Shown: in pieces, positions 8,983 to 17,584 of the stretch
How positions within the stretch are numbered: position 1 is the stretch's first letter
How the letters are laid out: each line of letters begins with the position of its first letter
Assembly (NCBI GenBank): GCA_041396585.1
Contig: JAWKYG010000005.1
Location: 248,001-312,000, forward strand
DNA from: JAUIAI01 sp041396585
Lineage (GTDB): Bacteria; Pseudomonadota; Gammaproteobacteria; Burkholderiales; Burkholderiaceae_E
Length of the DNA: 64,000 nt
Reading direction: 5' to 3'
Notes under the pieces: generated by a model
Seen by the model: only the letters and a program-made list of their open reading frames with translations
The model's database searches: none
What the model was told of the DNA's origin: nothing
Translations under genes and position numbers: made by a program

Positions 8983-10014
8983 TCATTGTTCTGGCGCAGC
9001 CGAAGAGCTTGGCAGGGCCCCGATTCGGGACCAGCGAATGCCGTTCTCGCCATGGGAGAAGTAGATCTGCCTCACCCGACCGACCACATCGACCAGCGGG
9101 ACCGGACCGAGCTTGCGCGAGTCGACGCTGGCGACGCGGTTGTCGCCCAACAGATAGACCGCGCCGGCCGGAACGGTCAGCGCCGGCGCGCGATCGCTGT
9201 CGGCCTTGTCGGCTTGACTTGCGGCGCTCCCGATGTTGACCATCCAGCAACGTTCGGCAATGCATTCGAGCTGACCGGTGCTTTGTTCACCGCTGGCCGC
9301 ACCTCGCGCGGGTCGCGAGAGCCACTCGCCATTGACCGATACCGCGCCGCCCGCGATTCGAACCTCATCACCCGGCAGGCCGATGATGCGTTTGACGTAG
9401 AAGCGGGTCCGATCATTGGGATCGATGAAGATCGCGATATCGCCACGGTGCACGCCGCTGGCGCAGCCGGGGCAGTTGTAGCGCATGTCGGCAAACAGGT
9501 GGTCGCCGGGCAGGATCGACGGCATCATGCTCGCGCTGGGCACCTTGAAGGCGCGCACCAGATGATCGCGTACCCAGCCCAGCAACAGCGGCATCGTGAT
9601 CACGTGCGCGAACACGAAGACCAGCGCGTACACGCCCGAGCGTTGCCAGCCCGGCAGTCGATAGCCGGTTCGAGCCCGCGCGCCGCGCCAGGCATCGGCT
9701 ACGGCCCACAGCCAGACTCCGAATGCGAACAGCACCGCCACCAACAGTGCCGGGCCTGTCGCCACCGGCGCGAGCCAGAGCGCGATGCTCGCCGGTATCG
9801 GCAGCGCGCCAAGCAGGAAGATGAGCAGCGTCCAGATGGCGCGGTTCACTTCGCCGTTATAGAGCTGGCCCAGTCCGGGTAGCAGCAGCGACATGACCGC
9901 CGCCAGCCACGGGCGGCGTGGAGCCATCGGAGGCGGGGCGGGGGGCGTGGCGTCTGCGCGTGTCGGTGATGCCAAGGCATGCGCCTCGCGGTGTTCGAAT
10001 CGATGAGCACTCAT
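8983..10014 (-). CDS. lepB: Signal peptidase I with N-terminal multi-helix extension
   Basis: A 343-residue membrane protease that removes signal peptides from exported proteins. Catalytic Ser162 lies in V-P-S-A-S-M-M-P, catalytic Lys208 in F-Y-V-K-R-I-I-G-L-P-G-D, and box E is G-D-N-R with S-x-D-S-R. Before the protease domain lie about 140 residues with several membrane segments, including P-G-L-G-Q-L-Y-N-G, a motif shared with TM2-type small membrane proteins. This front end differs from the two-helix arrangement of E. coli LepB. It also lacks the usual lepA neighbour and instead follows a sigma factor and a small membrane protein by overlapping codons, so it is probably an additional, specialised peptidase. 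Confidence 0.87.
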   Translation of the reverse strand: MSAHRFEHREAHALASPTRADATPPAPPPMAPRRPWLAAVMSLLLPGLGQLYNGEVNRAIWTLLIFLLGALPIPASIALWLAPVATGPALLVAVLFAFGVWLWAVADAWRGARARTGYRLPGWQRSGVYALVFVFAHVITMPLLLGWVRDHLVRAFKVPSASMMPSILPGDHLFADMRYNCPGCASGVHRGDIAIFIDPNDRTRFYVKRIIGLPGDEVRIAGGAVSVNGEWLSRPARGAASGEQSTGQLECIAERCWMVNIGSAASQADKADSDRAPALTVPAGAVYLLGDNRVASVDSRKLGPVPLVDVVGRVRQIYFSHGENGIRWSRIGALPSSSAAPEQ

Positions 10015-10286
10015 TGGGCACCTACCGCGATCCAGGCGCCGAGGGCGAAACTCAGACTTTGCAGCACGCCGTAGATGGCGGCCGCTGCCAGGGCCAGCGC
10101 CCGCCAGCGGCCGATCGGGCTGCTCACGATGACGGGCCGGGTGGCCGCGCCATCCGCGCGAGCACCCTGTCCGGCAAGCGCGGTGGCTTCAATTCGCGCC
10201 AGCACACGCCCGGCAAAGCCATGATCCGGAGCGGCCAGCCCGCCGTCGCACAACAATTCCTCGAATGGTTCGGGGATCGCTTTCAT
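10011..10286 (-). CDS. Small single-helix protein, possible anti-sigma factor
   Basis: A 91-residue protein starting M-K-A-I-P-E-P-F-E-E with GGAGG just upstream. Its start overlaps the stop of the ECF sigma gene (10283-10286) and its own stop overlaps the signal peptidase start (10011-10014). A polar N-terminal half of about 55 residues is followed by one hydrophobic helix (about residues 62-86). The position directly after a sigma factor and the cytoplasmic-domain-plus-helix design suit a short membrane anti-sigma factor, but no zinc-binding H-x3-C-x2-C motif is present, so the role is inferred from context only. Confidence 0.6.
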   Translation of the reverse strand: MKAIPEPFEELLCDGGLAAPDHGFAGRVLARIEATALAGQGARADGAATRPVIVSSPIGRWRALALAAAAIYGVLQSLSFALGAWIAVGAQ

Positions 10287-10879
10287 GATGCCTCCAGGGT
10301 GGCGAGCGCGTGCGCCAGATGGGCACGCGCTCGGGTCAATCGGGTACGGAAAGCGCCGGCCGAGCAACCGAGCACCTCGCCCGCCGCCGCGGCGCTCAGA
10401 CCCTCGACATAGGCGAGCGCGATCACTGCGCGTTCTGGCTCGTTCAGCGCGGCAAGTGCGGCCAGCAAGGCTGCGCGTTGACGGGATCTGACCAATGTGT
10501 CGTGCGGACCGTCCCGCTCCGGCGCGGCTTGTTGATCCGGATCATGTTCCGGCTCGCTGGACGGTATCCGCGCGCGTTCGTGGCGAACCGCGTCGATCGC
10601 GATGCGCCTGGCGATCGTCAGCAACCAGGTGATGAAGCGGCCACGTGCAGGATCGAAGCGTTCGCGCGCCTGCCAGGCCCGCAGGAGGGTTTCCTGGGCC
10701 AATTCGTCGACCATGGCCGCATCGAGCCCCATGCGGCCGAGAAAGCCGAACAATCTGCGCTGCACCAACCGCACCCGCGCGGCGAACTCGCGCGGATCAT
10801 CACTGATCGGGACATCGAGCGCCGTCTCGGGAGCGTTCTGGCAAGCCGATACCTCGGCCGCAGGGGGTGGTATGTGCAT
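10283..10879 (-). CDS. RNA polymerase sigma factor, ECF/sigma-70 family
   Basis: A 198-residue sigma factor. Region 2 spans about residues 35-100, with a D-E-L-A-Q-E-T-L-L-R-A-W segment and the W-L-L-T-I-A-R-R-I-A-I-D helix that melts the -10 element. Region 4 spans about residues 140-195 (L-N-E-P-E-R-A-V-I-A-L-A-Y-V-E-G-L) and contains the -35-binding helix-turn-helix. A linker rich in Asp, Glu and Pro separates them. It heads a three-gene overlapping operon with a small membrane protein and a signal peptidase I, suggesting control of envelope or secretion genes. Confidence 0.88.
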   Translation of the reverse strand: MHIPPPAAEVSACQNAPETALDVPISDDPREFAARVRLVQRRLFGFLGRMGLDAAMVDELAQETLLRAWQARERFDPARGRFITWLLTIARRIAIDAVRHERARIPSSEPEHDPDQQAAPERDGPHDTLVRSRQRAALLAALAALNEPERAVIALAYVEGLSAAAAGEVLGCSAGAFRTRLTRARAHLAHALATLEAS

Positions 10880-10993
10880 GCCGTCTTATACGGATGGATG
10901 CCGGGGATGTTACGTCGATGCGCTGGGCGTATCGTCGCCAGGCCGGCATCCATGTTCGTGTCGGTCCGGACCGTGTCCGGGTAGCATGCGCGC

Positions 10994-11359
10994 ATGCAAG
11001 CGATTCGTGGATTCTCCTGGTTGTTGCTGCTGCAAACGCTCGGCGAGGTCCTGGCGCGGGCACTGCACCTGCCCTTCCCGGGGCCGGTCATCGGCATGGC
11101 GCTCTTGTTCCTGGCCATGGCATGGCCGGCGCTGCGAGCCGATGTGGCCGCGGTGGCCGGCTTCCTGCTCGAGCATCTGGCGTTGTTGTTCGTGCCGGTC
11201 GGTGTGGGCGTGGTCGCGCACCTGGAGTTGCTCGCCGGTATCGGTTGGCGTTTGCTGATCGTATTGCTGGTCTCCACCTGGGTCGGCATGGCGGTCACGG
11301 CGCTGGCATTGCGCGCGATATGGCGCGCACCCGACGCCACGGGCGGTGGCGATGGCTGA
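10994..11359 (+). CDS. CidA/LrgA family holin-like membrane protein
   Basis: A 121-residue protein with four predicted membrane helices. The sequence F-P-G-P-V-I-G-M near residue 28 is the conserved LrgA/CidA motif. Family members pair with an LrgB protein to form an inner-membrane export system proposed to transport pyruvate or small metabolites and to influence murein hydrolase activity and cell lysis. The stop overlaps the start of the LrgB gene by eight bases (11352-11359). The gene is divergent from the sigma factor, with a 114-base shared upstream region. Confidence 0.87.
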   Translation: MQAIRGFSWLLLLQTLGEVLARALHLPFPGPVIGMALLFLAMAWPALRADVAAVAGFLLEHLALLFVPVGVGVVAHLELLAGIGWRLLIVLLVSTWVGMAVTALALRAIWRAPDATGGGDG

Positions 11360-12080
11360 CTTCGTCCAGCTCTGGGTCTACCTGTCGTCGACGCCGCTGT
11401 TCGGGCTGACGGCCACCTTGCTCGTCTATTGCCTGGCGCAGGCGATCCATCATGCGCTGGGCGCGGCGGCGTGGGCCAATCCGGTGTTGATTTCGGTGCT
11501 GATACTGGGCTTCGGGATCACGGCGACCGGGGTCGCCTATCCCACCTACTTCGCCGGTGCCCAGTTCATTCATTTCCTGCTCGGTCCGGCGGTCGTGGCC
11601 CTGGGTTATCCGCTCTGGTTGCGACGCCGTGAACTGCTTCGATCCGGCCCGGCGCTGCTCGCTGCCGCCCTGCTCGGCGGGGGGGCAGCGGCCGGCACTG
11701 CGGGGGCACTGGCCGCCTGGATGGGTTTGCCCGAAGAGGTGTTGCTGTCCCTGGTGCCCAAGTCTGTCACGGCGCCGGTGGCGATGGGGATCGCGCAGGC
11801 GATCGGCGGCCAGCCCGCATTGTCGGCGGTGTTCGCGGTGGTCACCGGGATGATCGGCGCGCTTTCGGGCGCCTGGCTTTTCCCGCTGCTGGGTCTGGGG
11901 CGCAGCCGTCAGCACTGGCGGATTCGCGGTTTCGCGATCGGCACCGCGGCGCACGGGATCGGCGCGGCAAGAGCGATGCAGGTCGATGCCGATGCGGGCG
12001 CCTACGCCGGCCTGGCATTGGCGGTGCAGGTCTTGCTGGCGGCCATCCTGATTCCGCTGGCTTTGACTCTGCTGCGCTGA
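11352..12080 (+). CDS. LrgB/CidB family membrane protein
   Basis: A 242-residue hydrophobic protein with several membrane helices, the partner of the preceding CidA/LrgA-like protein. The block L-V-P-K-S-V-T-A-P-V-A-M-G-I near residue 135 is the LrgB signature. The ATG at 11352 overlaps the previous stop; a GTG two codons upstream (11346) is an alternative start. The gene is convergent with the GGDEF-EAL gene, 33 bases away. Confidence 0.88.
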   Translation: MADFVQLWVYLSSTPLFGLTATLLVYCLAQAIHHALGAAAWANPVLISVLILGFGITATGVAYPTYFAGAQFIHFLLGPAVVALGYPLWLRRRELLRSGPALLAAALLGGGAAAGTAGALAAWMGLPEEVLLSLVPKSVTAPVAMGIAQAIGGQPALSAVFAVVTGMIGALSGAWLFPLLGLGRSRQHWRIRGFAIGTAAHGIGAARAMQVDADAGAYAGLALAVQVLLAAILIPLALTLLR

Positions 12081-12113
12081 GTGGTTGTCAAAAGTTGTCT
12101 GCGCCGCCGCGTC

Positions 12114-14057
12114 TCAGGCCGTGACCGGGGCGGCGCGCTCGGCGAGGGCGGCGGGATCTCGTTCGGCCGACCCATCGTCCTCTCGGGAAAGGGCCTCGAA
12201 AAAGCGGCTCAGCTTGGCTGGCGAGCCCGGTCTGGCCAGATGAAATCCCTGGGCCTGTGTGCATCGCTCGACACCGAGCAGGGCCAACTGCTCGGCGGTC
12301 TCCACGCCTTCGGCCGTGCTGGCCACGCCAAGATTCGCGCACAGCGTGGCCACCGCGCGCACGATGGCGGTGGCATCGACCCGGCTGCCCAGGCCGTCGA
12401 TGAAGCTGCGGTCGATCTTGATCTTGTCGAACGGAAAGGTGCGCAGATAGGCGAGTGACGAATAGCCGGTGCCGAAGTCGTCCATGGCGATGCGCACACC
12501 GAGCTTGCGCAGCCGATGCAACACCTCCATTGGCGAGCCGGTTTCGGACATCAACACCGACTCGGTGAGTTCCAGCTCGAGCCGTTCGGGCGCGAGCCCG
12601 GCGTCGGACAGGGCCGAGGTCACGGTTTCGAACAGGTGCGGGTCGGCGAACTGGCGCGCCGACACATTGACCGCGATCCGGACATGTGCCGGCCAGGTTG
12701 CCGCCTGGGCACACGCCTCACGCAACACCCATTCGCCGATCGTCACGATCAGCCCGATCTCCTCGGCCAGCGGAATGAAGGCATCCGGCGCGACCCGGCC
12801 GCGCTCCGGCGAGTTCCAGCGCAGCAGGGCCTCGGCGCCGCAGATCCGGCCACTGGCGATGTCGAACACCGGTTGGTAGTCGAGATAGAACTGCTCCTCC
12901 TGGATCGCGCGGCGCAGGTCCAGTTCGAGTTGCCGCCGCTCGATCGCGAGCGCGTCCATGCCGCGCGTAAAGTGTTCGAAGCGACCGCGTCCTTGTTGCT
13001 TGGCGTGATACATGGCAATGTCGGCGCACTTGAGCAGGGAATCCGCGCTGAGGCCATCTTCGGGCGCTTTGGCGATGCCGATGCTCACACCGACCAGGGC
13101 TTCCACGCCATCGATGTCGAACGGGCGGCCGAGCCGGTCGACGATGCGTCGCGCGATCGTGTCGGCGGTTTTTCGCTCGAGCGGTCCCTCGAGGATGATC
13201 GCGAATTCGTCGCCGCCGAGGCGGGCCACGGTGTCCTGGCCGCGCACACTGTCACGCAGGCGCGCGGCGACCAGCTGAAGCAGACGATCGCCGACCGAAT
13301 GCCCCAGGGTGTCATTCACGGTCTTGAATCGGTCGAGGTCCAGGCACATGACCACCGAGTGCTCATGATGCTTTTGCGCGCGCTGAATCGTGTTCGCCAG
13401 CCGTTGGCTCAGCAGGCGACGATTCGGCAGATTGGTCAGGGCATCGTGGGTGGCCAGGTGGGCGATGGTTTTCTCGGCCGTGTGACGCTCGGTCACATCC
13501 TCGATCGTCTGTACGCTGCTGCGATCCGATGCCACCTCGTGAGCGATGCGCAGGATCCGCCCATCGGGCATCTCCAGCTGGGCGTTCACCGAGACCTCGC
13601 TTCGCACCATGCGCAGGAAGGTATTGGCCGTCTGCATCGAGTCGGACGTCATCGTGCTGAATACGGAGTGTCTGGCGATCACGTCCTCCAGCGCCTGGCC
13701 CGGCAGGCGGTCGGATTCGGGCAGGCCCAACACCTTGCAGAAGCGCTCGTTGCACAGCACGATGCGTGCGTGTTCATCGAGCAGACACAGGCCCTGACTC
13801 ATCGTGTTCAAGGCCAGTTCGGAGCAGCGGTTGCTGTGCTCGAGCTCGCGCACCAGTTCGCCCAGCCGTGCATTGGCCCGAATCAGCTCGTCGCCCACCA
13901 GCTGGTTGGCATGATTCGATCGACTGAGCGCGCGATCGAACTCGCGATAGCTGTCGAGCACGAGCATTTGCAGCCGCTCGAGATCGATCCCGCCATCGGC
14001 ATCCCGGGCTTGTTCGATCTGACGCTCGAACAGACGTTTGTGCAGCAGGTTTGGCAT
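12114..14057 (-). CDS. PAS-GGDEF-EAL cyclic-di-GMP turnover protein
   Basis: A 647-residue cytoplasmic signalling protein with no membrane segment. It has an N-terminal helical region (1-80), a PAS-like domain (about 82-195), a GGDEF domain with intact G-G-D-E-F at 281-285 and an inhibitory R-x-x-D site at 272-275, and an EAL domain with E-A-L at 409-411, D-D-F-G-T-G and K-I-D-R-S-F. Both the cyclase and phosphodiesterase signatures look intact, so the PAS input or partner proteins would decide the net activity. It lies 34 bases downstream of the FIST gene on the same strand, suggesting that FIST provides the sensory input. Confidence 0.9.
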   Translation of the reverse strand: MPNLLHKRLFERQIEQARDADGGIDLERLQMLVLDSYREFDRALSRSNHANQLVGDELIRANARLGELVRELEHSNRCSELALNTMSQGLCLLDEHARIVLCNERFCKVLGLPESDRLPGQALEDVIARHSVFSTMTSDSMQTANTFLRMVRSEVSVNAQLEMPDGRILRIAHEVASDRSSVQTIEDVTERHTAEKTIAHLATHDALTNLPNRRLLSQRLANTIQRAQKHHEHSVVMCLDLDRFKTVNDTLGHSVGDRLLQLVAARLRDSVRGQDTVARLGGDEFAIILEGPLERKTADTIARRIVDRLGRPFDIDGVEALVGVSIGIAKAPEDGLSADSLLKCADIAMYHAKQQGRGRFEHFTRGMDALAIERRQLELDLRRAIQEEQFYLDYQPVFDIASGRICGAEALLRWNSPERGRVAPDAFIPLAEEIGLIVTIGEWVLREACAQAATWPAHVRIAVNVSARQFADPHLFETVTSALSDAGLAPERLELELTESVLMSETGSPMEVLHRLRKLGVRIAMDDFGTGYSSLAYLRTFPFDKIKIDRSFIDGLGSRVDATAIVRAVATLCANLGVASTAEGVETAEQLALLGVERCTQAQGFHLARPGSPAKLSRFFEALSREDDGSAERDPAALAERAAPVTA

Positions 14058-14091
14058 GGTGTTGATGTGTTCCGATCCGCGCGAGGCGCTC

Positions 14092-15237
14092 TCAGGCCTC
14101 GACTTCTTCCAGCAGGGTGACCGTCATGGTCTGGTTGTGCAGATCGCTGGCGCCGTGATGCTCGTGCGGTGCGATCTCGCCATAGGAATAGAAGCCGATC
14201 TGGGTGACCTGATTGCCGAACCAGTCGGCCATGGCCTCGATCTCGTCGGCCGTGCGTTGGCCCATCAACAGGCGGCGGCCCACGCAGCTGACCAGCAATG
14301 CCAGCCCCTGGTGATCTTCAGCGCGCCCGAGACGGGCCTGGGCGGCCTGCGCCGCGCGTGCCGCGCCGCCCACCAGGTGCTCATGGACGCCGCGCATCAG
14401 TTGCGCATGCCAGCCCTGGGGGATATCACCTGCGAAGGTCATCGTGCGCGCGTCGTGATCAACCGCCAGGATCGTGCGCACGGTGCTGGCCGCCGGATTC
14501 TCGGGCGGCCAGATCTTCATCGGGTAGAGCAGGGCGGTGCCCGGCAGGCCCTGGGCCTCATCGCCGAGATAACGTTCGTAGAGATCGAGCGCCGCCTCGC
14601 CGTCCAGTTCGCTCAGCACATTGCCCGCGGCCGCCGTGATCGTCCGTGGGGGGCCGAAAGGGTCCCAGCCGCCGGCGGCAGCCGGAGCGACGCGCAGCTT
14701 CGCTCCGTAGAAGCCGATCGCGACCACCTGGTCGGCGCGCGGTGCGTCATTCAGACCAACCACGGTACGGCCGAAGCGTTCTCCGTCGCCGGCCATGCCT
14801 CCGCTGAGCGAAACGGTATCGCCCAGGACATCGACCAGACCATTGACCAGCTCGCTGCCATTGATGCAGAGCCCGTCGGCGAGCACGAAGACCGCGACCA
14901 GATCCGGTGCGGCCAGTGCCTGCGCGAGTTCGCGTCCGCTGGTGAACGAGCCCGCCTTGTCCGCGACGGTGACACAGGCGGCGCGCACACGTGTCCCGGC
15001 AAAGCGCACGGCCACCGCCACCACCTCATGATCATCGACCGTGGATCCCAGAATGGTGGAACCCGTGCTGGCACCGGCGATCAGAGCCTCGGGAAATGCC
15101 TCGCGAAGCCGCATATAGGCTGCGCCGGTCTCGACCTCATCGGTGGCACCGAAGTACAAAACGAGCTCGGGCATGCCGCCGGCATGCCCGAGCTCGGTCC
15201 AACGGCCGTTGGTGAAGCGAAGGGTCCACGTCTGCAT
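14092..15237 (-). CDS. FIST domain sensory protein (FIST-N + FIST-C)
   Basis: A 381-residue protein made of a FIST-N domain (about 25-215, with G-A-S-T-G-S near 57) and a FIST-C domain (about 225-365, with G-F-Y-S-Y-G-E-I-A near 350). FIST proteins are proposed small-ligand sensors and are usually encoded beside histidine kinases or GGDEF/EAL proteins, as here. The start at 15237 has GAGGAG upstream. A perfect 16-base inverted repeat lies 40-76 bases into the coding sequence and could fold in the mRNA near the start. Confidence 0.85.
   Translation of the reverse strand: MQTWTLRFTNGRWTELGHAGGMPELVLYFGATDEVETGAAYMRLREAFPEALIAGASTGSTILGSTVDDHEVVAVAVRFAGTRVRAACVTVADKAGSFTSGRELAQALAAPDLVAVFVLADGLCINGSELVNGLVDVLGDTVSLSGGMAGDGERFGRTVVGLNDAPRADQVVAIGFYGAKLRVAPAAAGGWDPFGPPRTITAAAGNVLSELDGEAALDLYERYLGDEAQGLPGTALLYPMKIWPPENPAASTVRTILAVDHDARTMTFAGDIPQGWHAQLMRGVHEHLVGGAARAAQAAQARLGRAEDHQGLALLVSCVGRRLLMGQRTADEIEAMADWFGNQVTQIGFYSYGEIAPHEHHGASDLHNQTMTVTLLEEVEA
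15162..15196. repeat. Perfect 16-bp inverted repeat inside the FIST coding start
   Basis: The arms CGAGCTCGGGCATGCC (15162-15177) and its exact complement (15181-15196) are separated by three bases. The repeat encodes part of residues 14-26 of the FIST protein. Such a strong hairpin this close to a start codon is uncommon and could affect translation or serve as a protein site. Confidence 0.8.
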
Positions 15238-15497
15238 CGAATGCTCCTCGTCGGCGGCGGTCCCGTGATCCGAAGCGGCAGACGGGGTACGACCAAACCA
15301 TGAGCTCTCTATCGGCGCCGGCGCTGCAAACCTGACGGTCGGGCGCCACCGCTCGACACCGATCGGGCACCGCAGATCGGTCAGGAACGACCACAGCGTG
15401 ATCTATGTCACGGAAGTGAACAGCGCCGGTTCCGGCGTGACAGGCTGGCGGCGCACTGGTATCGTCGGCCGCATGACTTCATGACGGAGCGGATCCA

Positions 15498-15905
15498 ATG
15501 CGAATCAGCGGGCGCTGCTATTGCGGTGAGATCAAATTCGAATTCGAGGGCGAGCCCATGGTGGCCCTGCAGTGTCATTGCCGCGAGTGTCAGTACATCT
15601 CGGGCGGGCATCCGAATGCGGCGATGGCGCTACCGAAAAGCGGCTTTCGCTTCGTGCAGGGTGAGCCCAGGTCTTTTGCGCGGTCCGATCTCGAGATGCC
15701 GAGAACGCGTCTGTTCTGCGGTAACTGTGGCACCTCTCTGGCCACGCTGAGCCCGAAATTTCCGGACGGCATCATCATGAAGGTGGGCACCTTCGACGAT
15801 CCCTCCGTCTGGCAGCCGGCATTTGCGCAATACACGAAGGACATGCAGCCCTTCCACCATATTCCCGACGGCCTGCAGGCCTACCGGGAAACGCCCGCTC
15901 GCTGA
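15498..15905 (+). CDS. GFA family (CENP-V/GFA domain) zinc protein
   Basis: A 135-residue protein with the zinc-binding cysteine pattern of the glutathione-dependent formaldehyde-activating (Gfa) fold: C-Y-C-G near residue 7, C-H-C-R-E-C near 27 and C-G-N-C-G near 75. Small members of this family are widespread, and most have no proven formaldehyde activity. The ATG at 15498 begins M-R-I-S-G-R-C-Y-C-G as expected. It stands alone, divergent from the FIST gene with 260 bases between them, and ends 17 bases from the convergent acr3 stop. Confidence 0.85.
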   Translation: MRISGRCYCGEIKFEFEGEPMVALQCHCRECQYISGGHPNAAMALPKSGFRFVQGEPRSFARSDLEMPRTRLFCGNCGTSLATLSPKFPDGIIMKVGTFDDPSVWQPAFAQYTKDMQPFHHIPDGLQAYRETPAR

Positions 15906-15922
15906 GAGCCGGCGCCTGTGCG

Positions 15923-17005
15923 TCAGGCCGGCCGGCCGGTGCCGGCCAGATACCAGGCACGGCTGCGATTGACCAGCCTCACCACCAGCAGCATCACGGG
16001 CACCTCGATGAGAACGCCCACCACGGTGGCCAGGGCCGCGCCGGATCCGATGCCAAACAGGCTGATCGCCGCCGCAACTGCCAGCTCGAAGAAGTTCGAT
16101 GCGCCGATCAGGGCTGATGGGCAGGCCACCGCGTGTGCCACACCAAGACGACGATTCAGCCAGTAGGCCAGTGCCGAGTTGAAGAACACCTGGATCAGGA
16201 TCGGTACGGCGATCAGGGCGATCACGAGCGGCTGGCCGAGGATGGCCTCGCCCTGGAAGGCGAACAACAACACCAGGGTGGCTAACAAGGCACCCACCGA
16301 CCAGGGGCCGATGCGCTGCATCGCGGCGTCGAAGGCATCCTGACCTCTGGCAAGCAGCGTTCTGCGCCAGAGCTGCGCGATGAGCACGGGGATCACGATA
16401 TACAGCACCACCGACACCACCAGCGTGTCCCAGGGCACCGTGATCGAAGACACCCCCAGGAGCAACGCCACCAGCGGTGCGAATGCGAACACCATGATCG
16501 TGTCGTTCAGCGCCACCTGCGATAGCGTGAACAAGGGGTCGCCGTGTGTGAGGCGGCTCCACACGAACACCATCGCCGTGCAGGGCGCGGCCGCCAGCAG
16601 GATCAGACCGGCGATGTAGCTGTCCAGTTGCTCTGCCGGCAACCAGTCGGCGAACAGGTGCCGAATGAAGATCCAGCCGAGCAAGGCCATCGAGAACGGC
16701 TTGACCAGCCAGTTCACGAACAAGGTGACGCCGATGCCGCGCGCATGGTGGCGAACCTCGCCCAGGGCGCCGAAATCCACCTTGACCAGCATCGGGATGA
16801 TCATCACCCAGATCAGCAGGCCGATCGGCAGATTCACCTTGGCCAGCTCCAGCCCGCCGACCCATTCGAAGACCCCCGGCAGCGCCTGGCCGAGCAACAC
16901 GCCCGCGATGATGCAGAGAAAGACCCAGAGCGTCAGATAACGTTCGAAGGCGTTCATGGGCGTGGGAGGCACGCCTGTTTCGGCAACGGCATTCATGACG
17001 GGCAT
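15923..17005 (-). CDS. acr3: Arsenite efflux permease, ACR3 family
   Basis: A 360-residue inner-membrane protein with about ten helices, exporting arsenite driven by the proton gradient. The A-A-P-C-T-A-M-V-F-V-W-S block near residue 143 contains the conserved cysteine essential for As(III) transport in ACR3 proteins. It is the last gene of the operon arsR-arsI-arsC-acr3, 60 bases after arsC. The first ATG (17005) gives three extra residues over a second at 16996. Confidence 0.92.
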   Translation of the reverse strand: MPVMNAVAETGVPPTPMNAFERYLTLWVFLCIIAGVLLGQALPGVFEWVGGLELAKVNLPIGLLIWVMIIPMLVKVDFGALGEVRHHARGIGVTLFVNWLVKPFSMALLGWIFIRHLFADWLPAEQLDSYIAGLILLAAAPCTAMVFVWSRLTHGDPLFTLSQVALNDTIMVFAFAPLVALLLGVSSITVPWDTLVVSVVLYIVIPVLIAQLWRRTLLARGQDAFDAAMQRIGPWSVGALLATLVLLFAFQGEAILGQPLVIALIAVPILIQVFFNSALAYWLNRRLGVAHAVACPSALIGASNFFELAVAAAISLFGIGSGAALATVVGVLIEVPVMLLVVRLVNRSRAWYLAGTGRPA

Positions 17006-17065
17006 TGTGCTGGCATGGAGAAGGGGAAATCGGCCACGGGCGGGAACCGTCGGTGGCCGGCGCGC

Positions 17066-17560
17066 TCAGTGCCTGGCGATATCGGTGAGCGCGCGTTGCA
17101 AGTCTGTGTCGTTCATCGTGGTGATCGGCAGCTGCAGCAGCTGCAGCATGCGATAGCCGATCGCCTGACGGGTCAGTTCGAATGCCTGGCGGCGCCCGGT
17201 CTCGTCGCCATCTGCATTGGAGGGATCCGGGTAGCCCCAGTGAACCTGCACCGGACTACCGGGCCAGAACGGACAGGCTTCTGCTGCCGCACTGTCGCAC
17301 ACCGTGATCACCGCGCGCATCTGCGCAGCCGTGGGCGCGGTGAATTCGTCCCATGATTTGCTGCGTACATAGGAGACGTCCACGCCCGCACGCCCAAGCA
17401 CATCGAGCGCCAGCGGATTGATGCGCCCGCTTGGGCTGCTGCCGGCGCTGTGCGCGCGCAGGTCGATCCCCAGCCGGTGCGCCCAGTGATTGAGCATGGC
17501 TTCGCCGAGCACACTGCGCGCAGAGTTGTGCGTGCAGAGAATGAGGATGTTCGTGGTCAT
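17066..17560 (-). CDS. arsC: Arsenate reductase, low-molecular-weight phosphatase type
   Basis: A 164-residue arsenate reductase of the tyrosine-phosphatase-like family. The C-x5-R phosphate loop is C9-T-H-N-S-A-R15. The C-terminal D-P-S motif (W-G-Y-P-D-P-S) supplies the catalytic aspartate. The relay cysteines of the Bacillus enzyme are not obvious in their usual positions; C88 and C95 (V-C-D-S-A-A-A-E-A-C-P) are the candidates. It reduces arsenate to arsenite for export by the ACR3 protein encoded 60 bases downstream. Confidence 0.9.
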   Translation of the reverse strand: MTTNILILCTHNSARSVLGEAMLNHWAHRLGIDLRAHSAGSSPSGRINPLALDVLGRAGVDVSYVRSKSWDEFTAPTAAQMRAVITVCDSAAAEACPFWPGSPVQVHWGYPDPSNADGDETGRRQAFELTRQAIGYRMLQLLQLPITTMNDTDLQRALTDIARH

Positions 17561-17584
17561 CGGATCGCGGCCGCCGCCGGCACT

